Shown here: in pieces, positions 1 to 6,753 of the stretch | Layout of the letters: every line of letters starts with the position of its first letter | Position numbering within the stretch: the first letter of the stretch is position 1 | Source of the DNA: CAYMWF01 sp964394085 [NCBI: uncultured Gemmatimonadota bacterium] | GTDB lineage: Bacteria; GCA-2686955; CAYMWF01 | Assembly (NCBI GenBank): GCA_964394085.1 | Contig: CAYMWF010000078.1 | Coordinates: forward strand, 1-18,696 | Length of the DNA stretch: 18,696 nucleotides | Direction: 5' to 3' | Notes under the pieces: generated by a model | The model's input: the letters and a program-made list of their open reading frames with translations, nothing else | What the model was told of the DNA's origin: nothing | Databases searched by the model: none | Made by a program: the position numbers and the translations under genes

Positions 1-195
1 GGACTGAAAATCCGTATGTGCTATGTCACCTCATGGGCGAACAAAAAGCGAATATTTTCTCCACGTGGGGAAAAAATAAGCTGTCGCAAGCGCGGAATTA
101 TTGGAGGGAAGAACTCGTTCGGTGGCTACCTGTTCGAGGTGGAGCTGACGGAACCTCCGTACGCGCTCATGTCCGATTGCATCGATTACTGCGAA
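1..195. other. Gene-free left edge
   Basis: No coding region is supported here. Two short plus-strand open frames exist, but they overlap each other, have no ribosome binding site and match no family I recognise. The only structure I see is a dyad at 55-74. The first 15 bases resemble the anticodon arm of a tRNA-Phe (stem GGA/TCC around a CTGAAAA loop), but no T-arm follows, so I do not call a tRNA. Confidence 0.5.
55..74. repeat. Near-perfect 20-bp dyad around CACGTG
   Basis: TTTTCTCCAC is followed directly by GTGGGGAAAA, an inverted repeat with no spacer and a single mismatched pair. There is no loop, and the T and A tracts lie on the wrong sides for an intrinsic terminator, so a protein-binding site is more likely than a terminator. 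It lies about 120 bp downstream of the minus-strand hydrolase gene. Function is unknown. Confidence 0.4.
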
Positions 196-1158
196 CTAGT
201 TATCCATCTCATTTCTCAGATAGTTCTCTAATTTGTCCGCATACTTACGATTCGCTACTTTGCTTGGATGAAAGTCGTGAGGAAGATTCCTGTTATGGAA
301 TAAACTAAGATTCACGGAAATATCAGTATATTCAATTTCGTTGATTCTGGCAAAATCCAGAATTGTTTCATTTCCGTCAATTTTGGCTAAGATGAACTTA
401 ACCCCATGTTTGTCTGCCATCTTTTTCATTTCCATGATCAGTAATTCCGAAACTGTGTGGGAACGATACACTCTGAATTGGATTCGGTTACATTGCGCCT
501 CGACAAAGTGAACGAATGCAGAATGCCTCATCAATGGAAATTCAGTATATACGACTTCTGTGGAGAAGAATTCCAACTTCTCGTTCTTACCGATAAGTGC
601 ATAAGGTTGCGTGAGCGGTCCCAGTTTATTCCATGAAGCGACATTTTTCCTTCGGGTTCGCGAAAACGTATTCCGTTCATCATGAAGGGCGGCATATGAA
701 AGGATGACAATTCGGGGGATTCTTGTTTTAAGTGCATTCTTGAACTGCAGAAGAGAATGTATCGTACCGTACCCGGTGACACCGAAATTAACAATTTCAT
801 ACTCCGGGTATCTCTCCTGCAGAAGCCAGGGATAAGTCTCGTGATCGTTCAGACTCCATCCATGCGTGAAAGAGCATCCAAAAATCCAAATTTCCTCCTT
901 TTGCAGTAACGACGTGTTCTCATCGACGGGATGTGTAATTCGCAACGTGCTGGGTAAATGTGTAACCTTAAATGAATAACCGGTATGTAAAGTTACGGTA
1001 AACTCCCCGGGAAGGTGCGAGTAACCCAAAGTAGAATGTTTCTTGTATAATTTTCCTCCAGGATAAACAGAATTCGAAATGTCGTGTGGTCGCCATGGGT
1101 TGACGCCTGTTACCCGAAGACTGATTTCAGCCCCGATAAAAAGTAGGACTGCAAACAT
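196..1158 (-). CDS. SGNH/GDSL-type hydrolase-like protein, membrane-anchored
   Basis: A 320-residue protein that I place in the SGNH hydrolase superfamily of esterases and acyltransferases. Visible motifs are the nucleophile block GCSFTHG (Ser96), the second block NFGVTGYGT (about 124-132) and the C-terminal acid/base block HDFHPS (Asp295, His297; spacing DxH instead of the common DxxH). Residues 2-12 are hydrophobic and followed by an LGY...PG stretch, as in exported hydrolases that decorate envelope or extracellular polysaccharides. The substrate cannot be inferred. No Shine-Dalgarno precedes the ATG at 1158, and the hydrophobic segment begins without the usual basic residues, so the N-terminus may be incomplete. 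By eye the gene is much AT-richer than the genes from 1642 on, suggesting recent acquisition. No co-directional neighbour is intact. Confidence 0.75.
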   Translation of the reverse strand: MFAVLLFIGAEISLRVTGVNPWRPHDISNSVYPGGKLYKKHSTLGYSHLPGEFTVTLHTGYSFKVTHLPSTLRITHPVDENTSLLQKEEIWIFGCSFTHGWSLNDHETYPWLLQERYPEYEIVNFGVTGYGTIHSLLQFKNALKTRIPRIVILSYAALHDERNTFSRTRRKNVASWNKLGPLTQPYALIGKNEKLEFFSTEVVYTEFPLMRHSAFVHFVEAQCNRIQFRVYRSHTVSELLIMEMKKMADKHGVKFILAKIDGNETILDFARINEIEYTDISVNLSLFHNRNLPHDFHPSKVANRKYADKLENYLRNEMDN

Positions 1159-1194
1159 AAAAAATACGGATCATTTTGAAGGAAATTCGACTTT

Positions 1195-1365
1195 TCAATT
1201 TCGGGCTTTCGCTTGTGTAATCCATGATTTCCCAGTATTCGACCTGACCCTGCGGTTCCTGCGCGCAGCAAAAACAACGGCGGTCGAGAAAGACAGGACG
1301 TCGACAAGGATGACAGCATCACTGATGAGCCCGGCGAGGAGAGGCCGTTCTCTCTCAATTCGCAT
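1195..1365 (-). pseudogene. Fragment resembling N-terminus of a ComB-family protein (2-phosphosulfolactate phosphatase-like)
   Basis: A 56-codon minus-strand frame starts with ATG at 1365. Residues 14-37 contain SDAVILVDVLSFSTAV, which resembles the N-terminal strand and loop of ComB-family proteins (VVVDVLSFxTAV followed by a small-residue helix and RG). After residue 37 the match is lost and the frame ends at 1195, whereas the intact family is over 200 residues long. I find no obvious continuation in the other two frames, so this looks like a truncated relic and not a single frameshift. There is no Shine-Dalgarno. A plus-strand open frame across the same bases (about 1229-1505) is codon-aligned antisense and is probably its shadow. 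The family call rests on memory of the motif only. Confidence 0.4.
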
Positions 1366-1588
1366 CAGGTTTCGTATTCCGCTTTGTCGTATATCATGGT
1401 CTTTCCGGAAAACAGGGAAACAGACTGCAACGTCCGATATTGGGAAAAGACGACAGCGTTGTTCAGGATATTCATCGCATTCGGATTTTTCAATCTCGAA
1501 AATTAACCATTACGGAAGAATGGCCAGGTGAAGGCCACCGGCATCGCGCGAATCCGTTCTCGCTGAGACCCCTCATCCAAAGTTTCTC
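1366..1588. other. Intergenic region between relic and TetR promoter
   Basis: No gene is supported here. The minus-strand relic frame stays open upstream to about 1505 but without a recognisable domain. A small inverted repeat (TGGCC at 1521-1525, GGCCA at 1533-1537, 7-base loop) has no T-tract and is not a convincing terminator. Confidence 0.4.
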
Positions 1589-1617
1589 TTGACAAGGAAA
1601 TATTATGGCCGTAATAT
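1589..1617 (+). promoter_or_regulatory. sigma70-type promoter for the TetR gene and probably the activase
   Basis: The -35 TTGACA (1589-1594) is a perfect consensus. A 17-bp spacer leads to the -10 TAATAT (1612-1617). Transcription would start near 1624, giving a leader of only about 18 bases before the ATG at 1642. The promoter is covered from its spacer onward by the two palindromes at 1599-1631. The 55-bp gap between the TetR gene and the activase shows no second clear promoter, so this one may serve both. Confidence 0.75.
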
Positions 1618-1631
1618 TATGGTCATAATAT
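1599..1631. promoter_or_regulatory. Double overlapping operator, likely bound by the adjacent TetR protein
   Basis: Two palindromes interlock. The first has arms AATATTA (1599-1605) and TAATATT (1612-1618) around TGGCCG. The second has arms ATATTATG (1614-1621) and CATAATAT (1624-1631) around GT. The same sequence can be read as a 14-bp direct repeat, ATATTATGGYCRTA, at 1600-1613 and 1614-1627 followed by ATAT. The centres lie 14 bp apart. One site covers the spacer and -10, the other the -10 and start point, so binding should block transcription. Assignment to the TetR protein is inferred from adjacency. Confidence 0.7.
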
Positions 1632-1641
1632 GGAGGACGCC

Positions 1642-2235
1642 ATGCAAAGGGATAGACGAGATGCGAGAAAAGCCAAAACGCGCGAAGACATTATCAATTC
1701 TGCTGCCGCCCTTGTCCGAAAAGAGGGAATCGCGGGTGCATCAGTAGATCGAGTCATGCAAGGCGCGGGCAAGACCGTGGGCGGATTCTACGCCCACTTC
1801 TCCACGAAGCAGCACATGGTCGCTGAAGCGATCCGCCGCGCAATCTCTGAAAACGTCGACAAATTGACACTGGGATACGAAGAAGCATCTCCGGAGGAAC
1901 GTTACGACATCGTCGTACGCCGCTACCTGTCCAGGGAGCACCGCGACCTTGGCCATCATGGATGCCCCCTTCCTTCCGTTCTGTCTGAAATCGAAGGGGC
2001 CGACGAAATTGCGGGCGCTGCTTTCACCGAGGCTTTGGCCGGTCTGGTTGATCGATTCGCCCCGATGTTCGAGGATCGGGACGATCTGACGGCTCACCAG
2101 CGAGCGCTTGGCACTGCCGCGACCATGATCGGCTCGCTGGCGCTTGCCCGTGCAACGAAGGGTTCGCCGCTGTCCGACGAGATTCTTCAGGCAGGACGAA
2201 AGCTGCTTTTTCAGGTCGCAAAAGATACGACCTGA
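1642..2235 (+). CDS. TetR/AcrR-family transcriptional regulator
   Basis: A 197-residue protein of normal TetR length. Residues about 11-58 form the N-terminal helix-turn-helix (TREDIINSAAALVRKEG ... ASVDRVMQGAGKTVGGFYAHF), with the typical GGFYAHFSTK recognition-helix end. The C-terminal ligand domain includes HRDLGHHGCPLPSVLSEI, a motif common in one AcrR-like subgroup. I start it at ATG 1642, not at the in-frame ATG 1630, because GGAGG at 1632-1636 sits 5 bases upstream and 1630 lies inside the operator. It probably represses its own promoter through the paired palindromes and may release on binding a metabolite, possibly an acyl-CoA or aromatic compound handled by the downstream protein. 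The ligand is unknown. Confidence 0.9.
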   Translation: MQRDRRDARKAKTREDIINSAAALVRKEGIAGASVDRVMQGAGKTVGGFYAHFSTKQHMVAEAIRRAISENVDKLTLGYEEASPEERYDIVVRRYLSREHRDLGHHGCPLPSVLSEIEGADEIAGAAFTEALAGLVDRFAPMFEDRDDLTAHQRALGTAATMIGSLALARATKGSPLSDEILQAGRKLLFQVAKDTT

Positions 2236-2290
2236 ACCGTGCTGACCTTATGACCCTCGAATGAAAACGACAAGGGATTGGAGAGATCAA

Positions 2291-5200
2291 ATGTCCTACA
2301 GAATCGCCGGGTGTGACCTGGGGAAATATTCGGCCTGTTTCACGATCCTTAAAGTGGAAGACGATAAAACGGTCTCAATAGAAAAAGCCGAATCGGGTCC
2401 GCACAACGGGCATCCCTTCGACGCGTTCGCCAGGTGGTATGCAGATAACAACATAAGCGATTGTGCGGCTCTCGGAGCTACCGGACTGTACGCCGAGGAG
2501 TTCGTCGATCCGGTGCTGATTCTGCCGGAGGATGCCTGCCAGGAAGCCGCCCTCGAAACAGGGAATGAATATCCCGACACTCTGAACCTGATCAGCGTGG
2601 GAGCGCGCGGCTGCAGCATCATTTCTCGTCAACCTGCCCTCGGTAAAAGCAAGGCCGGTTTCACGTACCAATACGTGGAAAACGACAAATGTTCTTCCGG
2701 CGCGGGGGAGAATATCCAGAAGATCGCCGGGCGTTTCGGCATGACCGTGCGGCAGGCCGATGAGCTGGCCAAAACCGCTGAAAGTGGAATTCCGATCACC
2801 GCAAGATGCTCGGTTTTTACCAAAAGCGAGATGACCCATTATGCCAACCAGGGAAAAACCACCAGTGATCTGTTCAAAGGATTTTTCTCCTCGGTGGCAC
2901 GCAACGCAAATGCACTGCTTTCACGAATCCGAACCGACGGCCCCGTTTACCTGATCGGCGGGGTAACCGTGATCGACTCCTTCGTTGATGCTTTTAGCGA
3001 GATCCTTGGGCAAAAGCCGATTGTTCCCATCAACCAGGAAACCTTCGAAGCATTCGGTGCGGCGAAAATTGCAGCGGATCGGGCGAGCGGTGAGTCAGGT
3101 TCGCCGCTGCCGGAAGATGCCGCGAAGCTGTTCCTTTTGAAGGAAGACAGGTTCACGGCGCGGGAATCGGCGGCGACGGCAAAGGACAAGGTGACGCTGA
3201 TGCCGGCGAACCCGCCCGCTTCCGACTGGGACCGGCAACCTTCGGTGCTGGGTCTCGATCTGGGCTCAACAGGAGCCAAGGCGGTGCTGACCTCTCTTGA
3301 AACCGGGAAACAATTGCTCGACGTCTACGATCGCACCAGGGGCAATCCCGTGGATGCGAGCCGGCGCCTGGTTTCGGCCATCCTTGAAAACGGGAAGCCG
3401 GATGTCCGCGCCATCGGCCTGACCGGTTCCGGGCGTGAGGCGGCGGCTGTGCTGGCCGAATCCGTTTTTGGAAGCGGGGACTTCGTCAGCGTGCTCAACG
3501 AGATCGTCGCCCATTCGACCGCCGCGATCCACTGCGACCCGGATCAAGGGCGGGATATGTCGATCATCGAGATCGGCGGCCAGGACGCGAAGTATGCCCG
3601 CATCCGAGGCGGCCGAATCATCGAAAGCGATATGAACAAGGCGTGCAGCGCCGGAACGGGTTCGTTTCTCGAAGAACAGGCCAACTGCTACGACATCACC
3701 GAGATCGGTGAGTTTGCCAGGCTGGCTCGCGAGGCGAAACGGCCGCCCGACCTGGGGCAGATGTGCACGGTCTACATTGCGGAGTCCGGTGCTGAGGCGT
3801 TGAAGGAAGGTTTCACGCTGGGGGACGTATTCGCCGGGTTCCAATATGCGGTGATCCACAACTATCTCAACCGCGTCATGGGGCAGCGCACGCTTGGAAA
3901 AAAGGTCTTCTTTCAGGGCAAACCCGCTGCCAACGATTCCCTGGCCTGGACGCTTGCCTCGGTCACGGATCGAGAGATCGTGGTCCCTCCGAATCCCGGT
4001 GCGATGGGTGCCTGGGGTATCGGTCTCTGCACGATCAAAGAACTTGGAAAGGAAAAACTCGAAGCCGCGGCGGGATTGAACCTGGAGGGGTTTCTCACCG
4101 CGGAGATCATCGAACGGACCGAGTTCGCCTGCAAGGATCCCGAGTGCAGGACCCTCTGCCCGATTGAGAAAACCACGATCAGATTCAAAGGTGAAAACAG
4201 GACCACGCTTTCCGGCGGTGCCTGTCCCAAATATGAGATCGCCGCCCAGTCATATAAATTGCTGCCCAAGGATGCCCCGAACCCTTTCGAGCAGCGCGCC
4301 GAATTGCTGGAAGCCTACGAGGACGACTCCGGGGACCTGCCGGCCGTTGCTATTCCCATGACCGGTGCCGTATGCGCTTATCTGCCGTACCTTGCAGTTT
4401 TCGTGCGAGAGCTGGGATTCAACGTGAAAGTGCTTCGATCAAGCAAGCACTCGCTGGCCGAAGGCGAGCACCTGTGCAACAGCTTCGATTCCTGCGGGCC
4501 TGTCAAAATCGCGCACTCCATATGCGATACCGACATCAGGCTGATGTTCTTTCCTAAGATTATCGACTTCCCGGATCGCGGGGGACCGGGCGGCAGCGCC
4601 TGCGTGACAGAGCAGGCGATGCCGGACCTCGTGAAACAGTCCATGAAATCCCGCGGAAGGGACATCGCGGTGCTCAATCCCCTTCTGCATCTGTCAAAAG
4701 GGTTGACTGAGCCTGAAATCATAGATGCCTTGATGCCGGTCGCCGAAAGACTGGGCGTGGACACCGGGCTGGTTCCACAGGCCGTTGAAAAAGCAGCCAG
4801 GGAACAACAACGATATGAAAAGGCTCTGGAAGCTATCGGCGAGGCCGCACTGGAATACGCTCAAAGCATCGACGCTCCGGCGGTAGTCGTATGCGGTTCG
4901 CAGCATGTCATCCACGACAAAGCCGCCAACTCGAATATCCCGGAGCTTCTCCGGCGCAACGGAGCGCTGGCAATACCGATGGACTGCTTCCCCATCCCGG
5001 AAAGCGTCGAGCCGATGCAGAAGATCTACTGGGGCGACGCCAACAGGTATATGCGCGCAGCCGTGGCCGCCCGAGAGACGAAATCCGCGTATCCGCTCAT
5101 GCTAACCTCCTTCGGCTGCGGACCCGCTTCCTTTACCGAACAGGTTTTTCAATCGCTGCTGGAAGGGTACCCGAACACGATTCTCGAGAGCGACGGCCAC

Positions 5201-6571
5201 GGCGGGGCGGCCGGGTTCATCACGCGCATCCAGGCATTCCTGCAGTCGGTTCTGCAGCACAGAGATGAGGATGGGACAAAGGAAAAAACCGCCTCTTCCA
5301 GGACGGCCGACTACATAGAGTCAGGCAGGTACAGAGGAAAATACCTGGACAAGAATATCCGGTACGTCTTCTTCAGAAGCGTGGACTACCTCGGGGACCT
5401 GTTTGCGGCGGTGTACAGATCCTACGGTTACGACGCGGTCACGGCACCGCCGATCACCAGGGAGAACTGCCAGCTGGGCAAGTCTGACTGCTCGGGGAAG
5501 GAGTGCATGTCCTACCAGTTGATCTGGGGCGCATTCAAGGAGTATCTGCAGGCCAATCCGCCGGAAGTGGACGAGACCACCGGCAAGGTTCGAGAGACCC
5601 GGTTCATTCAGCTTTCCGGCCGGATGTGCAGGGCAGGGATGTACGGCATCAAGGACCAGATGAACATCGAGCGACTGGGGATGGACCGGCACACCTCGGT
5701 CGCTTCGCTGAAACTCGCGGGCGGACCGGGCATGGCGGCCAGGATGACGGCGGGATTTACCGCAGTCGACATTTTAAGGCAGTTATATCTCTATTACATG
5801 GCCAGTGAACCCGAACCGGGCGCCGCGAGGGAAATCTACGAGCGACTGAGTCAGCAGGTCGTGGATCTGATCGAGCGCCCTTCGGTGAACGGCGTTTTCG
5901 GGATAGGATACAAAACGCGCGACTGGCTGACACTGCACGGCATCATAAAAACGGCGGCGAGGGAGTTCTCGCAGTTGGAAGAGCGGGCAGAAAACAACGG
6001 GAATTATCCTACACTCTTTGTTTCCGGCGACGCCATGAGCAAAGGCAGCGATATCGCCAGCTGCGGGCTCTTTCAGTATCTGGCCAGGCATAAGGTCCGG
6101 GTTGTGTACGAGCCCGTCGGCGATTTCATCGAGTTCCTGCTGCGAGCCCACCCAGAACTCATCATGGGCAGAAACGCAACCGGCAGACAGCGGGACGCCT
6201 ATCTGAAGGTCATGACGATGATCCGGGAGAGCCTGTACAAGAATGTACGAAAAGTCCATCCCTGGGTGCCCATGCCTGATATTGCGTCAGCCCTTGAACG
6301 AGCCTCGGAAATCATCGATCCCAAGACCATCGGAGGCTCAGGTTACGCGGTCGGCAACGTGCTGCATTTCTGGAACCAGGGCGGGTACGACGGGATACTG
6401 ATGGCAAGTTGCTGGGGATGCGACAACAGCCTGATCGAGGAGAGCCTGCTTCGGCATCGCAGCGACATACCGATGTTCTTCTTCTACGATGACGGAACCG
6501 AACTCGATCTCAGGCGGGTCAACCGGTTTGCTTACAGACTGCACAAGCCGGAAACCCGTTCCATCCTGTGA
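2291..6571 (+). CDS. Giant double-activase protein of the 2-hydroxyacyl-CoA dehydratase / BcrAD-BadFG ATPase type, with DUF2229 and HgdB-like regions
   Basis: A 1426-residue, probably cytosolic iron-sulfur ATPase. Domain 1 (about 1-265) has CSSGAG Cys134 and CSVF Cys173. Domain 2 (about 318-590) has the phosphate loop DLGSTGAK, the switch GGQDAKY, CSAGTG Cys452 and CTVY Cys492. The Cys spacings of 39 and 40 match the cluster ligands of activases such as HgdC. A Cys group follows (614, 619, 623, 645), then a DUF2229-like region (about 685-990) and a C-terminal HgdB-like part with Cys1060, 1067, 1072, 1113 and CWGC at 1374-1377. Known relatives drive ATP-dependent low-potential electron transfer to a dehydratase, reductase or double-cubane cluster protein. 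The substrate is not inferable and no separate partner subunit is nearby. ATG 2291 is chosen over 2261 because GGAGAG lies 5 bases upstream. It is likely controlled with the TetR gene. Confidence 0.85.
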   Translation: MSYRIAGCDLGKYSACFTILKVEDDKTVSIEKAESGPHNGHPFDAFARWYADNNISDCAALGATGLYAEEFVDPVLILPEDACQEAALETGNEYPDTLNLISVGARGCSIISRQPALGKSKAGFTYQYVENDKCSSGAGENIQKIAGRFGMTVRQADELAKTAESGIPITARCSVFTKSEMTHYANQGKTTSDLFKGFFSSVARNANALLSRIRTDGPVYLIGGVTVIDSFVDAFSEILGQKPIVPINQETFEAFGAAKIAADRASGESGSPLPEDAAKLFLLKEDRFTARESAATAKDKVTLMPANPPASDWDRQPSVLGLDLGSTGAKAVLTSLETGKQLLDVYDRTRGNPVDASRRLVSAILENGKPDVRAIGLTGSGREAAAVLAESVFGSGDFVSVLNEIVAHSTAAIHCDPDQGRDMSIIEIGGQDAKYARIRGGRIIESDMNKACSAGTGSFLEEQANCYDITEIGEFARLAREAKRPPDLGQMCTVYIAESGAEALKEGFTLGDVFAGFQYAVIHNYLNRVMGQRTLGKKVFFQGKPAANDSLAWTLASVTDREIVVPPNPGAMGAWGIGLCTIKELGKEKLEAAAGLNLEGFLTAEIIERTEFACKDPECRTLCPIEKTTIRFKGENRTTLSGGACPKYEIAAQSYKLLPKDAPNPFEQRAELLEAYEDDSGDLPAVAIPMTGAVCAYLPYLAVFVRELGFNVKVLRSSKHSLAEGEHLCNSFDSCGPVKIAHSICDTDIRLMFFPKIIDFPDRGGPGGSACVTEQAMPDLVKQSMKSRGRDIAVLNPLLHLSKGLTEPEIIDALMPVAERLGVDTGLVPQAVEKAAREQQRYEKALEAIGEAALEYAQSIDAPAVVVCGSQHVIHDKAANSNIPELLRRNGALAIPMDCFPIPESVEPMQKIYWGDANRYMRAAVAARETKSAYPLMLTSFGCGPASFTEQVFQSLLEGYPNTILESDGHGGAAGFITRIQAFLQSVLQHRDEDGTKEKTASSRTADYIESGRYRGKYLDKNIRYVFFRSVDYLGDLFAAVYRSYGYDAVTAPPITRENCQLGKSDCSGKECMSYQLIWGAFKEYLQANPPEVDETTGKVRETRFIQLSGRMCRAGMYGIKDQMNIERLGMDRHTSVASLKLAGGPGMAARMTAGFTAVDILRQLYLYYMASEPEPGAAREIYERLSQQVVDLIERPSVNGVFGIGYKTRDWLTLHGIIKTAAREFSQLEERAENNGNYPTLFVSGDAMSKGSDIASCGLFQYLARHKVRVVYEPVGDFIEFLLRAHPELIMGRNATGRQRDAYLKVMTMIRESLYKNVRKVHPWVPMPDIASALERASEIIDPKTIGGSGYAVGNVLHFWNQGGYDGILMASCWGCDNSLIEESLLRHRSDIPMFFFYDDGTELDLRRVNRFAYRLHKPETRSIL

Positions 6572-6608
6572 AAGACGAGGACTGCTCTACCTGGCTCGAG
6601 TCGGATAC

Positions 6609-6636
6609 TTGCAGGAGGGGGAACCAGTGTTAAAAT
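6609..6636 (+). promoter_or_regulatory. Possible sigma70 promoter for the GH38-like gene
   Basis: TTGCAG (6609-6614), a 16-bp spacer and TAAAAT (6631-6636) lie in the 182-bp gap before the glycoside hydrolase gene. The -35 matches consensus in four positions and the -10 in five. A GC hairpin without a T-tract (CGCCC 6653-6657, GGGCG 6661-6665) lies in the resulting leader. Confidence 0.35.
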
Positions 6637-6746
6637 ATATCAGAAGCGAAGTCGCCCTGCGGGCGGCAGCGCACCGGATGTCACGTTCGGCGCACATCGC
6701 GAGAACACGCGTGCCATGGCAGAGGCACCCGGCAGCATTGGAGTAG
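6627..6746 (+). CDS. Possible small ORF of 39 residues, doubtful
   Basis: A GTG start at 6627 follows AGGAGG (6613-6618) at 8 bases, an unusually good ribosome binding site for an otherwise empty gap. The product starts MLKYIRSEVALRAAAHR, is rich in Arg, Ala and His and matches nothing I know. It ends 7 bases before the GH38-like gene. It could be a leader peptide coupled to that gene, a decayed gene start, or chance. The possible promoter at 6609-6636 overlaps its ribosome binding site, so both cannot work as drawn. Confidence 0.22.
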   Translation: MLKYIRSEVALRAAAHRMSRSAHIARTRVPWQRHPAALE

Positions 6747-6753
6747 AAGCAAA

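Noticed and set aside
1-15. tRNA-Phe-like anticodon arm at the very start of the window
   Set aside because: Only a 3-bp stem and loop match. The expected variable loop and T-arm do not follow, and upstream sequence is unavailable, so neither a tRNA nor an attachment site is supported.
16-308. Two overlapping plus-strand open frames
   Set aside because: No ribosome binding site, no recognisable domain, and partial overlap with the well-supported minus-strand hydrolase.
1110-1358. Minus-strand 82-codon frame between relic and hydrolase
   Set aside because: No domain recognised; it overlaps the relic in another frame and runs into the hydrolase coding region out of frame.
1079-1531. Plus-strand 150-codon frame
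   Set aside because: Overlaps the hydrolase start and the ComB-like relic in antisense, has Arg/Ser-rich noncoding composition and no ribosome binding site.
6653-6665. GC hairpin after the activase gene as a terminator
   Set aside because: Five-base stem without any following T run, and it lies downstream of a possible promoter and small frame.
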